64,000 bases of DNA from an uncultured Collinsella sp. (GCA_902495525.1 CABUXL010000006.1:1-64000), one strand, 5' to 3'; positions 1 to 9,185 are shown, counted from the stretch's first letter. Numbers and translations are program-made. The notes: a model not told the origin generated them from the sequence alone.

Positions 1-1013
1 CCCGCCGCCGACGGCTCGATAAGTGCCGCCATATCGCGCGGAGCATCGACGCCTAACAAGTCGTAAAGGTTTCCAAACATCAGGTCCAGGTCGAGCACGG
101 CGGCACGCAAGCCCAACAGCGACGATATGTGTGCCATGGTGGCAACGATCGTCGACTTGCCGCAACCGCCCGAACCCGAAATGGCGCAGATGACCGGAGC
201 TCGATGCTGCGGAGCGGCAGCGTCTGCCGGCGGCATCGGAGGCGGCGGGGCGGGCGTCGGCGACAGCGTCCCCGTCTCCCCCGCCGCAACCACACGCTGC
301 GTCCAAGCCGGCATGGCAGCTTGTTCGGTCTGCAAGGCAGGCTCGTTCTGTGCAATCTGCTCATGCTGCATCAGCGACAACTCGCCGCACCCGGCAAAGC
401 CCTCAACTTCGTCGAGTTCATCCGCCAGATTCACGCCGTGCACGTATCCCATATCTACAGCCGGGGAGTCGCCAGCATGCTGTGCCGGCCCTCCAGCGTC
501 ATCGTATACAAGGGGGTTCCGGGGGCGCCGACCATGCTCGGCTTCCGCTTTTCCATAATCATCAACACGCGGGCCTCTTGTAGCGCGAGGCGCCCCGGGT
601 TCCCTATCAACAAAAGCATCGGGCTCAATCGTCATGCGCCGATCGGAATCAACCGCTCCCTCGCCCGCGCGCCCGTTGCCGCATATGCTGTGCGCAGCGA
701 TGACCTCGGTCGCCCCCGCGCGAAACAGTCCCTCGATATCCGACGGATCGAGCGCTTCTATCAACACGACCACGCGACTCACGCGGCCTTCGGCCGTCAG
801 GCGCGCAACAGTCTTGCGCACATCTTCGATATCAAACAGAGACGCCGCGATGATGGCAGCCCCGCGGCGCGACGGAAACGCCCGCGCCATGGAAATCAGC
901 CCGTCCAGGTCACCCACGCGAAGCACCTGTGCACCCGCATCACGGCCCTCGACTTCCCGCTGCAACAGCCCGTAATCGCCGCACGCGCAGCACGCAAGCC
1001 AGATCGCCTTCAT
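1..1013 (-). CDS. TadZ/CpaE-like pilus assembly ATPase (partial, cut by window edge)
   Basis: This frame is open from an ATG at 1013 to the left edge, so the C-terminus is missing. Residues 1 to about 115 look like a receiver-type domain without clear catalytic residues. About 150 residues of low-complexity linker follow, rich in Pro, Ala and acidic residues. From about residue 278 comes a MinD-like ATPase start with GSGGCGKST and then AVLDLDLMFGN. The loop lacks the KGG lysine of classical MinD Walker A, as is common in TadZ/CpaE. Members localise Tad/Flp pilus assembly at the pole or membrane. The ATG overlaps the stop of the upstream cpaB-like gene by one base (TGATG), which implies translational coupling. 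The family call is from motif and neighbour; the linker length is unusual. Confidence 0.8.
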   Translation of the reverse strand, partial: MKAIWLACCACGDYGLLQREVEGRDAGAQVLRVGDLDGLISMARAFPSRRGAAIIAASLFDIEDVRKTVARLTAEGRVSRVVVLIEALDPSDIEGLFRAGATEVIAAHSICGNGRAGEGAVDSDRRMTIEPDAFVDREPGAPRATRGPRVDDYGKAEAEHGRRPRNPLVYDDAGGPAQHAGDSPAVDMGYVHGVNLADELDEVEGFAGCGELSLMQHEQIAQNEPALQTEQAAMPAWTQRVVAAGETGTLSPTPAPPPPMPPADAAAPQHRAPVICAISGSGGCGKSTIVATMAHISSLLGLRAAVLDLDLMFGNLYDLLGVDAPRDMAALIEPSAA

Positions 1014-1672
1014 CACTCGTCGCCTCCGCTCTTTTTGCCGCGCGCCGTGGCGGGAATCGTCAAGCTGACCGTTCCCTTGCCCGAGGCTCCCAGCAGTTCC
1101 TTGACGTCTTCGGGGTCAGCCGCCAGCGTCACCCATTCGATCTTGCCCTCGCGCGTGGCACCGGAATCCTCACTGGTATCGATCACGTGCGCGCCGCACA
1201 GTCGATCGGTTACGCCGTCTTTTTGCACATACACATCCACGTAGCTGCCCACGCCTGTAGCACCGCCGACCGAGTGCTCGGCATCGACCGCCACCGAAAC
1301 GGCAACCTTGCCCTTAGGCACCTCGAGCTTGTGGCTCTCGGCCTTGGTGTAGACATTGCAGATCACGGCGTTTTTGGGAATACGCGAAGTCGTCACGTCG
1401 CCGCGCACCTGGCGCAGCTCGGTCGCCGCGTCACGCGGCAACAGGCTCGTCAGCCATTCCTGGGTTATGACATTGGTCTCATCGAGGGTCTCGCCCACAT
1501 CGATATCGCGCGCCGCGACGCATACCTCGGCGCGATCGCCACCGTACTTGGCCAAGGTCTCAGCCTGGACCCGTTCGGCTTGCGAGCGGATCGACGAGCC
1601 GTAAACCATGCAGAGCAGAGCAGCGAGCACGCCCGCGACCAGACTGATGGCGATGCGCTTGCTCTTGTTCAC
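1013..1672 (-). CDS. cpaB: Flp pilus assembly protein CpaB/RcpC-like
   Basis: A 219-residue protein with an N-terminal membrane segment just after NKSKR (about residues 6-25), then a SAF/CpaB domain. It contains the typical AARDIDVGETLDETNV stretch and a second half with a VDVYVQKDGV strand region. CpaB/RcpC proteins sit in the periplasm or outside the membrane and take part in Flp pilus export. The GTG at 1672 is preferred because GAGAGGAG lies about six bases before it; an in-frame ATG at 1687 has no such site. The gene is translationally coupled to the downstream TadZ-like ATPase, so the rest of a tad operon probably lies beyond the left edge. Confidence 0.82.
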   Translation of the reverse strand: MNKSKRIAISLVAGVLAALLCMVYGSSIRSQAERVQAETLAKYGGDRAEVCVAARDIDVGETLDETNVITQEWLTSLLPRDAATELRQVRGDVTTSRIPKNAVICNVYTKAESHKLEVPKGKVAVSVAVDAEHSVGGATGVGSYVDVYVQKDGVTDRLCGAHVIDTSEDSGATREGKIEWVTLAADPEDVKELLGASGKGTVSLTIPATARGKKSGGDE

Positions 1673-1872
1673 GGTCGCTCCTCTCATGGCAGTGCCGGGC
1701 GAATGCCCGTACCACCATTGTCTGGGCGGTCAGAGTGCAAAGCGGCGCAATCGCGATCTTGGTTTTCGATGTCAAACCAATCGCTGACCAAAAGCTGACC
1801 AGCCCGTCAAGCTCATGGCAAGGTTTTGGTCAGCACGTCAGCAAGCTGCATGTTTCGAGGCTTTTCCGCAGC

Positions 1873-1907
1873 AAAAAAAGCCGTCTCCCGAACAGTTGGG
1901 AGACGGC
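1873..1907 (-). terminator. Rho-independent terminator of rsgA
   Basis: Perfect 10-bp stem (GCCGTCTCCC / GGGAGACGGC) with an 8-base loop, followed on the minus strand by seven T. It lies 19 bases past the rsgA stop. Confidence 0.9.
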
Positions 1908-1925
1908 TGTCATAGGAAAAATCAA

Positions 1926-3110
1926 TTACAGATGGACATCGGGATCGAGCATTTGAGCGCTCACGCGCATGGATGACGCCAGGTTTTGGAACGTTTCCAG
2001 ACGCAGGCTGTCAATCTGCCCGGCGTCCTCGGCCTCGCGAACGGCGCAACCCGGCTCATGGGTATGTGTGCAATCGCCAAACCGGCACGCGCGCGATGTC
2101 TCGACAATCTCGGGGAAGGCGCGCGCCAGACCCCGCTCGTGACCCACGAGCGGTAGGCTGCGCAGGCCCGGGGCATCGGCGATCACGCCGGCGTCGCCCG
2201 GCAGCGCCACCATCACGCGCGCAACGGTAGTGTGACGGCCCTGGTCGTCGCGTTCGCGCACACCGCCGGTCGCCAACGTATCGTGGCCCAGCAGTGCATT
2301 GAGCAGCGTCGACTTACCGGCACCCGACTCGCCCAGAATCATGGCACAGCTCCCGGCGGGCACGCAGGCACGGACCTCGTCCAGGCCGCGGCCCTCGGCA
2401 GAGGACGTCACGATCACGCGCACGTCCGGACCCACCAGGCGGCGCACGCGGTCCAGATCGCGCTCGAGCTCCTCGGCATCGCAGCGGTCAGCTTTGGTAA
2501 GCACCACCACCGGCTCGGCATCGCAGTCGAGCGCCAACACCAGCGAGCGCGCCACGCGGTCGAGCAGCACCTCACCGGCACCGAGCGCCTGCACGATTAG
2601 CACGCTATCCACGTTGGAGCAGAGCACCTGGCGCTCTCCACGGGCACGGCCGCGCCAACGCTCAAAGCTCGTACGGCGCGGCAGCACGCACTCAATCACG
2701 CCCATATCGTGCCCGGGAGCGCGGCGCACCGCCACACGGTCGCCCACGGCAGGCAGCAGGACCTCGTCCTCGCCGCGCGACTTGGCAAACCCCACGGCAT
2801 GCTCGGCGCGAAAGGTGTCGTCGGCAGTGGCCACCAGCGGAAACCCGCGATCCAAGCGAATAACGGCACCCAGCTGCATCTGCTCGGGCTCCTCGGCATG
2901 TGCGCAGAAATCATCAAAGGCAGTCTGCTGGGCTTCATCGACCGGCAGGTCATCAAACGCCGGAACATCCTGCAGCGCATCGAGCCCCGGTACGCTCGCC
3001 AACAACTCCTCGGCAGACACGGGCGCTTCGGTCGCGAGTTTCCGACGACGGTCACGCTTAGCCCGCGTCCCCGTCGTCTTTTTCTTCGCTTTAGCCTTAG
3101 CCTTAGCCAC
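1926..3110 (-). CDS. rsgA: ribosome small subunit-dependent GTPase A
   Basis: A 394-residue circularly permuted GTPase that acts late in 30S subunit maturation. The order of G motifs is G4 (TKAD), G5 (SSAEG), then G1 (GESGAGKST), a G2-region threonine pair and G3 (DAPG), as in RsgA/YjeQ. An N-terminal OB-fold region and the C-terminal zinc knuckle (CRFGDCTHTHEPGC) frame the GTPase core. The N-terminus carries a Lys/Ala-rich tail of about 25 residues and an acidic stretch, longer than in E. coli. GTG at 3110 is chosen because GGGAGGCG precedes it; the open frame continues upstream to 3194 without a ribosome site. It is transcribed alone and ends at a strong terminator. Confidence 0.93.
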   Translation of the reverse strand: MAKAKAKAKKKTTGTRAKRDRRRKLATEAPVSAEELLASVPGLDALQDVPAFDDLPVDEAQQTAFDDFCAHAEEPEQMQLGAVIRLDRGFPLVATADDTFRAEHAVGFAKSRGEDEVLLPAVGDRVAVRRAPGHDMGVIECVLPRRTSFERWRGRARGERQVLCSNVDSVLIVQALGAGEVLLDRVARSLVLALDCDAEPVVVLTKADRCDAEELERDLDRVRRLVGPDVRVIVTSSAEGRGLDEVRACVPAGSCAMILGESGAGKSTLLNALLGHDTLATGGVRERDDQGRHTTVARVMVALPGDAGVIADAPGLRSLPLVGHERGLARAFPEIVETSRACRFGDCTHTHEPGCAVREAEDAGQIDSLRLETFQNLASSMRVSAQMLDPDVHL

Positions 3111-3157
3111 AAACGCCTCCCAGCAGCCAAAATCACAACTGAGCAGGTATTTTAAAT

Positions 3158-3192
3158 CAAAAAGAGCTGGCCGGGCAAAGCCCGACCAGCTC
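3158..3192 (-). terminator. Terminator-like hairpin, copy 1 of a conserved-leader pair
   Basis: Inverted repeat GAGCTGGCCGGGC / GCCCGACCAGCTC (one mismatch) with an AAA loop and an A-tract that reads as T on the minus strand. It is preceded on that strand by GCTGAGGGAAAGTATGTGAGC-like sequence (3189-3209), which is also found before the hairpin at 3285. It lies between the P-ATPase gene and rsgA. Confidence 0.7.
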
Positions 3193-3284
3193 ACATACTT
3201 TCCCTCAGCTCATGGTCCCGAGAGGCTATCCGAAGGCCCGCCCGCCGGGAGGGGTTTCCTAAGGACACATCCTTTATTCAAAAC

Positions 3285-3312
3285 GAGCGGCCGAGCAATT
3301 GCTCGGCCGCTC
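3285..3312 (-). terminator. Terminator-like perfect palindrome, copy 2
   Basis: Perfect 28-bp palindrome: 14-base arm GAGCGGCCGAGCAA and its complement, with TTTT after it on the minus strand. Its flank GCTCACCTTCTTTCCCTCAG matches the flank of the hairpin at 3158 closely (19 of 21 over 3189-3209 versus 3309-3329) although the stems differ. Confidence 0.65.
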
Positions 3313-3372
3313 ACCTTCTTTCCCTCAGCCCTTTTTCATCCGCGCGGGAGTAAAGCCAGCAAGGATACCGTA

Positions 3373-3461
3373 GGGCCCACCCCGGGAGTGTTTTCTTCTG
3401 AGCGATCCCGCAGCGCGAAGCGCGAGGACCAGCGAAGAAGAAAACACGCAGGGGCGGGCCC
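3373..3461. repeat. Large imperfect inverted repeat downstream of the P-ATPase gene
   Basis: The outer arms are GGGCCCACCCC and GGGGCGGGCCC. The inner arms GTGTTTTCTTCT / AGAAGAAAACAC are a perfect 12 bp, and a central CGCGAAGCGCG palindrome sits in the middle. The element ends 13 bases before the ATPase stop codon. Together with the two hairpins at 3158 and 3285 it fills the 363-base gap between rsgA and the ATPase gene. No gene is seen in that gap. Confidence 0.7.
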
Positions 3462-3473
3462 GGACAGGTTAAC

Positions 3474-6155
3474 TTACTCCTTCTCGACCGCGCGCATGAT
3501 CGCCTTGTAGATCTCCATCAGCGGGATGATCAGGAAGGCCAGGCCCAGCGCGGCAAGAACGCCCTTGAGCTCAAGCGTCACAGGACCAAAGAACATCTCG
3601 GCAAGCGTCGGCTGCACGGTCACGATCACCGTCAGCACCAGTGCCAGCGCGGCGGAAGCCCACAGCCACTTGTTCTGCTTCTTCATGGTGAACAGCGACG
3701 CACGACGGCTGCGCATATTGAAGCAGTGGAAAATCTCGACCATGTTGAGCGTGATGAACGCCATCATCACGCCTTCCTCGTCGGCATTGCCGGCGATCAT
3801 ATCGGCGATGTGGATGTAGCCCATGTCAAAGTACACGCCCACAAAGAAACTCGCCAGCACCAGCACGGTGATGATTAGGCCCTGGACCACGCAGTCCAGA
3901 CCCATATGTCCGGCAAAGACGCCGTCCTTGGCGTTGCGCGGCTTGCGCTTCATGATGTCGCCCTCGGCATCCTCCATGCCCAGCGCGAGCGCGGGGAAAC
4001 AGTCGGTGACCAGGTTCACCCACAGCAGCTGCACCGGCTGGAAGATGGTAAAGCCGATGAGCGTGGCGATAAACACCGAGAAGACCTCGGCAAGGTTGGC
4101 CGAAAGCAGGAACTGGATGACCTTGCGGATGTTGTCGTAGATGCGACGGCCCTCTTCGCAGGCACCGATGATGGTGGCGAAGTTGTCGTCGGCAAGCACC
4201 ATGTCGGCGACGTTCTTGGTGACATCGGTACCGGTGATGCCCATGCCCACGCCGATGTCGGCGCGCTTGATGGACGGGGCGTCGTTGACGCCGTCGCCCG
4301 TCATGGCCACGATCTGGTCGCGCGACTTCCAAGCCTCGACGATGCGGGTCTTGTGCTCGGGCTGGACGCGGGCGTACACGCCGTAGTCCTCGATGTGCGC
4401 GTCGAGCTCCTCTTCGCTCATGCGATCGAGGTCGGCACCGGTGATGGCCTGGCTGCGATCGGTGACGATGCCCAGCTGCTTGGCAATGGCCACGGCGGTG
4501 TCGATATGGTCGCCCGTAATCATGACGGTGCGGATACCGGCGTCGTGCGCCTCGCGGATGGCGTCGGCGACCTCGGGGCGGACCGGGTCAATCATGCCGG
4601 ACAGGCCACAGAAGACCAGGTCATGCTCGAGCGCGGCGGGGCTGCAGTCGCTCGGGACCTCGGTGTAGGTGCGGCTTGCCAGCGCCAGCACGCGCAGGGC
4701 CTCGTCGGCCATGGCCTTGTTGGCGGTCACGAGCTCGGCACGACGTTCCTCGGTCAGGGGGACGACCTTGTCGCCGTCGTAGATATGGGTGCACAGGCCG
4801 ATCACCACGTCGGGCGCGCCCTTGGTGTACTGCTCGTACTCGCCGTCCAGGGTCTCGACGACCACGGACATCATCTTGCGGCCCGAGTCAAACGGGGCCT
4901 CGCCCACGCGCGGATGCTCGGCAGTCAGGCCAGTGAGGCCCGCCTTGCCGGCATCGTTGACGAGCGCACACTCGGTCGGCTCACCCACGGCCTCGCCCAG
5001 CTCCTCGTCCCACTGGGCGTCGGAGCACAGAGCCATGCCGGCCAGGAACTTCTCCTTAGGCGCGGCGAGCTCGTGCCTGACGACGGTCATCTTGTTCTGG
5101 GTGAGGGTACCGGTCTTGTCGGAGCAGATGGTCTGTGTGCAGCCAAGGGTCTCGACGGCGGAAAGCTTACGGATAATCGCTTGGCGCTTGGCCATTTTGG
5201 TCACGCCGAGCGACAGCACGATAGTCACGACGGCAACCAGGCCCTCGGGGATGGCGGCGACGGCAAGCGAGACAGCGACCATAAAGGTGTCGAGCAGCGC
5301 GGTCGGATCGGTGAGAACGTTGCCCACGCCGTGGCGGATGATGTCGACGCCAAAGATGACGACGCAGATGACGATAACCATGATGGTGAGGATGCGGCTG
5401 AGCTCGGCGAGCTTCACCTGCAGCGGCGTGAGCTCTTCCTTGGCCTCGGCCAGGGCGCCGGCGATCTTGCCCATCTCGGTGTTCATACCGGTGCCGACCA
5501 CGACGGCGCGACCGCGGCCGTATACCACGGTGGAACCCATGTAGCACATGTTCTTGCGGTCGCCGAGCGGCACGTCGTCGGTGCCGGCGGCGAGCTCGAT
5601 CACGTTGGCATGCTTCTCGACGGGCACGGACTCGCCGGTAAGGGCGGCCTCCTCGATCTTCATCGTGGCGCTCTCGAGCACACGGCAGTCGGCCGGGACG
5701 GAGTCGCCCGCCTCGAGCATGATCACGTCACCGGGCACGAGCTCGGCGCTCGGCAGGTGCACGGGCTTGCCGTCGCGCAGCACCTTGGACTGCGCCGCGC
5801 TCATCTCCTGCAGGGCCTCGAGAGCCTCCTCGCTTTTAGCCTCCTGGACCACGCCCAGCACCGAGTTGACGATAACGACGAACATGATGATGGCGACATC
5901 GGCAAAGTCCGCCTCGCCCTTGACCATACCCGTGAGCGCGCTGATGACGGCGGCAACGATCAACATGATGACCATGGGGTCGGCCATCTGCTCAAAGAAA
6001 CGCTTCCACAGCGGTGTCTTCTCGGCTTCCTCGAGCTTGTTAGGGCCTGTCTTGGCGAGGCGCGACGACGCCTCGTCGTTGCTCAGGCCGAGGTTCTCAT
6101 CGACGCCCTGGTCGCTGAGCACCTCCGCCGCGGCGGACAGGTATTCCTTTTGCAT
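3474..6155 (-). CDS. Calcium-transporting P-type ATPase (P2-type)
   Basis: An 893-residue membrane pump with the full P-type order: an N-terminal cation-ATPase domain, TM1-TM2, the actuator domain with LTGESVPVEK (about residue 170), TM3-TM4 with the PEGL motif (AAIPEGLVAVV), phosphorylation site CSDKTGTLTQNKM (Asp near 346), the nucleotide-binding domain, TGDGVNDAP hinge, and six C-terminal membrane segments. PEGL with this architecture fits Ca2+-ATPases of the SERCA/PMCA-like bacterial group; Mn2+ or Na+/K+ specificity cannot be excluded by eye. The ATG at 6155 has AGGAGGGG eight bases upstream. The gene is monocistronic and divergent from pyk. Confidence 0.9.
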   Translation of the reverse strand: MQKEYLSAAAEVLSDQGVDENLGLSNDEASSRLAKTGPNKLEEAEKTPLWKRFFEQMADPMVIMLIVAAVISALTGMVKGEADFADVAIIMFVVIVNSVLGVVQEAKSEEALEALQEMSAAQSKVLRDGKPVHLPSAELVPGDVIMLEAGDSVPADCRVLESATMKIEEAALTGESVPVEKHANVIELAAGTDDVPLGDRKNMCYMGSTVVYGRGRAVVVGTGMNTEMGKIAGALAEAKEELTPLQVKLAELSRILTIMVIVICVVIFGVDIIRHGVGNVLTDPTALLDTFMVAVSLAVAAIPEGLVAVVTIVLSLGVTKMAKRQAIIRKLSAVETLGCTQTICSDKTGTLTQNKMTVVRHELAAPKEKFLAGMALCSDAQWDEELGEAVGEPTECALVNDAGKAGLTGLTAEHPRVGEAPFDSGRKMMSVVVETLDGEYEQYTKGAPDVVIGLCTHIYDGDKVVPLTEERRAELVTANKAMADEALRVLALASRTYTEVPSDCSPAALEHDLVFCGLSGMIDPVRPEVADAIREAHDAGIRTVMITGDHIDTAVAIAKQLGIVTDRSQAITGADLDRMSEEELDAHIEDYGVYARVQPEHKTRIVEAWKSRDQIVAMTGDGVNDAPSIKRADIGVGMGITGTDVTKNVADMVLADDNFATIIGACEEGRRIYDNIRKVIQFLLSANLAEVFSVFIATLIGFTIFQPVQLLWVNLVTDCFPALALGMEDAEGDIMKRKPRNAKDGVFAGHMGLDCVVQGLIITVLVLASFFVGVYFDMGYIHIADMIAGNADEEGVMMAFITLNMVEIFHCFNMRSRRASLFTMKKQNKWLWASAALALVLTVIVTVQPTLAEMFFGPVTLELKGVLAALGLAFLIIPLMEIYKAIMRAVEKE

Positions 6156-6596
6156 ATAGAGTCCCCTCCTGGGATTCGGGCCACTCAGCAGATTGATGCC
6201 CGATCATAATTCCCAGGAGAAGGGCAAGGGCTCATCAAGGCTGCCGTGCTGAGCGGCAGTTGATAGTGGAGCTATGGTACCCCAAAGCAGCGCGTCTAGC
6301 CAAAACATTCCAATTGGAAACACGGCTCGGGTGCAACGATGCAAACCGTATGATGTTCAATATTGATAAAACGTTTTTTCTTCGGCGCATCATCAAACTG
6401 AAATATCGCCCAGATAGCAGCGGTTAGAACGGTTGGTAAAGTTTTTGCATATACCGTTTTTCCGCAAAAAATGAACTTCTAATTCGGCATACGGTCGATT
6501 TTTTGGGGTATTCGGTCGCCATTTCGTTATAATCATCTCAGTTTTATTTCTTATGGTTTATCTATCAGCGCAAGACGATGTCAGATGGAGGTCTGA
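6156..6596. other. Divergent intergenic region, P-ATPase / pyk
   Basis: This is an AT-rich 441-base gap with no gene. A hairpin at 6234-6264 (ATCAA..CTGCCG / CGGCAG TTGAT) would lie in the 5' leader of the ATPase transcript. A weak minus-strand promoter is possible (TTGGCT at 6298-6303, TACCAT at 6274-6279, 18-base spacer). The pyk side has short repeats of the form ATTCGG and CGGTCG. I recognise no known riboswitch here. Confidence 0.5.
6503..6533 (+). promoter_or_regulatory. Candidate pyk promoter
   Basis: A perfect -10 TATAAT at 6528-6533, 63 bases before the pyk ATG. The upstream TTGGGG at 6503-6508 is a poor -35 with a 19-base spacer, so the start site is inferred mainly from the -10. 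Confidence 0.5.
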
Positions 6597-8057
6597 ATGT
6601 ACAAGCGCACCAAGATTGTATGCACCATGGGTCCCGCCTGCGATAGCGACGAGACCATCCGCGAGATGATCAAGGCGGGCATGAACGTCGCCCGTTTTAA
6701 CTTCTCGCACGGATCCTACGACGAGCACCACGGTCGCATCGAGCGCGTCCGCCGTATTTCCAAGGAGCTCGGCATGCCCGTCGGCATCCTGCTCGACACC
6801 AAGGGTCCCGAGGTCCGCACCGGCCTATTGGTCGATGGCAAGAAGGTTGCCGTCAAGACCGGCGACAAGATCGTCGTCACCGCTCAGCCCACGTCCGAGG
6901 ATTTCCACGGCACCGCTGAGCACATCTCCCTCGATTACCTGGCTCTGCCCTCCGAGGTCGAGAAGGGCTCCCTCATCCTGATCGATGACGGCCTGGTTGC
7001 CCTCGAGGTCGAGTCCGTCGACGGCCAGGACATGACCTGCGTCGTTAAGAACGACGGCCTGATCGGCGAGCGCAAGGGCGTCAACATGCCCAACGTCAAC
7101 ATCTCGCTGCCCGCCATCACCGAGCGCGATCGTCAGGACATCCTCTTTGGCCTGACCGAGAACATCGACTACATCGCCGCTTCCTTCATCCGTGACGGCG
7201 AGTCCGTCCGCGGCATCCGCGAGCTTTGCCGCGAGAACGGCGGCGAGCACGTGACGATCTTCCCGAAGATCGAGTGCGCCCTGGGCGTCGAGAACTTCGA
7301 CGAGATCCTCGAGGCTTCCGACGGCATCATGGTCGCCCGTGGCGACCTGGGCATCGAGATCAAGCCCGAGCTCGTTCCCCACATCCAGAAGGAGATCATC
7401 GCCAAGTGCAACGCGGCCTACAAGCCCGTTATCACCGCTACGCAGATGCTCGACTCCATGCAGCAGAACCCGCGCCCGACGCGCGCCGAGGTTGCCGACG
7501 TTGCTAACGCCATTTACGACGGCACCGACGCCGTTATGCTGTCCGGCGAGTCCGCTGCCGGTAAGTACCCGGTCGAGGCCGTTAAGATGCAGGCCAGCAT
7601 CGCTCTCGAGACCGAGAAGTACCTCCCGGCCCACGCTCCGCTCGAGGTTCCGGCTGACGCTCACGGCACCCGCGTCGTCAACAACGTTGTGGGTATGTCC
7701 GCTGTGAACATGGCTACCACCGTTGGCGCCAAGTGCATCACCGTGCCGACGACCACCGGTCGTACCGCTCGCCTGATCTCGCACTTCCGTCCCAACATGC
7801 CGATCTGCGCATTCTCCCGCCACGAGTGGGCCGTCCAGCAGATGATCATGTACTGGGGCGTTATCCCGCACCAGGCCGAGATTACCCAGGGCACCGTCAA
7901 CGGCACGATCGTCAAGGCGATCGAGACCGCCAAGGAGCTCGGCTACGTCGAGGCCGGCGACCTGACCGTCGCTACCGCCGGCGATCCCCGCATGAGCGTC
8001 CAGCTCGAGGACAAGGTCTCCTCGACCAACGTCGCTTACGTCGCTCAGGTGCGCTAA
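6597..8057 (+). CDS. pyk: Pyruvate kinase
   Basis: A 486-residue enzyme converting phosphoenolpyruvate and ADP to pyruvate and ATP, the last step of glycolysis. It starts MYKRTKIVCTMGPACDS, the classic N-terminal strand of the barrel, followed by MNVARFNFSHG, LLDTKGPEVRTG and the active-site region FPKIECALGVENFDEI, then VARGDLGIE and ITATQMLDSM. The C-terminal allosteric domain is present (PTTTGRTARLISHFRP). Length matches bacterial PykF/PykA without a PEP-utiliser extension. ATG at 6597 has GGAGG at a good distance. The codon choice is strongly biased to preferred codons such as CTC, GTC and ATC, as expected of a highly expressed gene. A strong terminator follows. Confidence 0.97.
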   Translation: MYKRTKIVCTMGPACDSDETIREMIKAGMNVARFNFSHGSYDEHHGRIERVRRISKELGMPVGILLDTKGPEVRTGLLVDGKKVAVKTGDKIVVTAQPTSEDFHGTAEHISLDYLALPSEVEKGSLILIDDGLVALEVESVDGQDMTCVVKNDGLIGERKGVNMPNVNISLPAITERDRQDILFGLTENIDYIAASFIRDGESVRGIRELCRENGGEHVTIFPKIECALGVENFDEILEASDGIMVARGDLGIEIKPELVPHIQKEIIAKCNAAYKPVITATQMLDSMQQNPRPTRAEVADVANAIYDGTDAVMLSGESAAGKYPVEAVKMQASIALETEKYLPAHAPLEVPADAHGTRVVNNVVGMSAVNMATTVGAKCITVPTTTGRTARLISHFRPNMPICAFSRHEWAVQQMIMYWGVIPHQAEITQGTVNGTIVKAIETAKELGYVEAGDLTVATAGDPRMSVQLEDKVSSTNVAYVAQVR

Positions 8058-8090
8058 ATCGCACTTGCAAGCAGATTTGCATTGCAAAGG

Positions 8091-8121
8091 GCCCGGAAGG
8101 CATTGCCTTCCGGGCTTTTTT
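8091..8121 (+). terminator. Rho-independent terminator of pyk
   Basis: Perfect 11-bp stem GCCCGGAAGGC / GCCTTCCGGGC with an ATT loop and a six-T tail, 33 bases past the pyk stop. Confidence 0.93.
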
Positions 8122-8257
8122 AAGACCTTCTTCATATGCCGCCTCATCGATTTGCGTTCAGTCGCAAGCCTCTCCGATGCCGAGCGCACCACCGAAGACG
8201 CCTGCGACGGGAGCTGTTGGTCAATTGGGATGAACTGTTCTCCGTAAAGCCGGCCGG

Positions 8258-9106
8258 CTAGCAGCTAGCGATCAGGGGGACTGCCGGAACGTCAGAAGCA
8301 GCAACGCGAGCCGCAAAGCCTGCCTCGGTCAGCTCGATGACCTCGGTAAACGTTGAGTCGAAGAACTCCTCAGTTAGCAGGCGATACGGCGGATGATCGG
8401 GCTCGCCGGGGTTTTCGCGTACAATCTCGTGCATAACGCCGATGGTCTTGAGCACATATTCTTTATGGATGGGATACTGCCCAAAACGCGTCGCGGCGGT
8501 ATACAGGCGATCGGTCGCACGCGGGATGGAAACAATGCCGAGCGTCTTGCCAAACCAGTCAAAGTCGCCTTGCTTTTTAATGCGGAACTCCTCACATGGC
8601 TTGCCGCCGTGCGCCTCCAGGTACTGATTCACGCGCGTATTCCATACGGTATCGGCCACCAGATGCGACCAGACGCCCAGTGTTAAATCGAGCAGCGACT
8701 GCGCCACATCTTCGGACGCAAGCGAGAACTCACAGGCGCCGGGACCGGCAACCGGCTCGGCATCCTTGTAACGCTGGGGATAGTGCACGCGGTTCAGTCG
8801 CTCGCGTTCCTCGATAATCGAGGTCGCTGCGGCCGGCGCACCGGTGGGCGAACTATTAAGCAACGGTGCCACATAGGTATCCCAGAACTCATGCTCACGA
8901 GGCTTAGGGATGGGCTCAGGCTTGGCAAAGTGCGTAATGCGGTACGGGATGGGATCGGCGATGCCAGGGACCATATAGCCCACGAAGATATCCGGAACCA
9001 CGCAGCCAAACAAAAAGGCATTGCGGTCGCGCACGCTCTTGGCAAGCGCACCGGTGCGCTCCAGCAAACGCTCCGTCTGAGCGATATGAATGTTCCAGCT
9101 TGGCAT
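8258..9106 (-). CDS. Zinc-dependent phospholipase C-like protein
   Basis: About 282 residues beginning MPSWNIHIAQ. The family (Zn_dep_PLPC, PF00882) starts with a similar Trp/His stretch and uses several His and Asp to hold zinc; here HIAQ, CVVPDIF, ITHF and WSHLVADTVWN supply candidates. There is no signal peptide, so the protein is probably cytoplasmic and may act on something other than extracellular lipid. The start at 9106 has GGGGGTGG just upstream; the ATG at 9118 is in frame but lacks a good site. It stands alone, with the cbiO gene next on the same strand. Family assignment is moderate and the substrate is unknown. Confidence 0.7.
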   Translation of the reverse strand: MPSWNIHIAQTERLLERTGALAKSVRDRNAFLFGCVVPDIFVGYMVPGIADPIPYRITHFAKPEPIPKPREHEFWDTYVAPLLNSSPTGAPAAATSIIEERERLNRVHYPQRYKDAEPVAGPGACEFSLASEDVAQSLLDLTLGVWSHLVADTVWNTRVNQYLEAHGGKPCEEFRIKKQGDFDWFGKTLGIVSIPRATDRLYTAATRFGQYPIHKEYVLKTIGVMHEIVRENPGEPDHPPYRLLTEEFFDSTFTEVIELTEAGFAARVAASDVPAVPLIASC

Positions 9107-9185
9107 AGCCACCCCCATAAAAACCTGGATAACTATACCATCACGGCAAAGCCGCGCGGGCGGCTACGCACGCTCTACGCAGCAA

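Noticed and set aside
3906..6209. Long plus-strand open frame antisense to the P-type ATPase
   Set aside because: Composition is His/Gly/Asp-biased with no fold, while the other strand encodes all P-ATPase motifs.
6156..6596. Mn2+ (yybP-ykoY) riboswitch before the P-ATPase
   Set aside because: The expected conserved loops were not found; only a simple hairpin is present.
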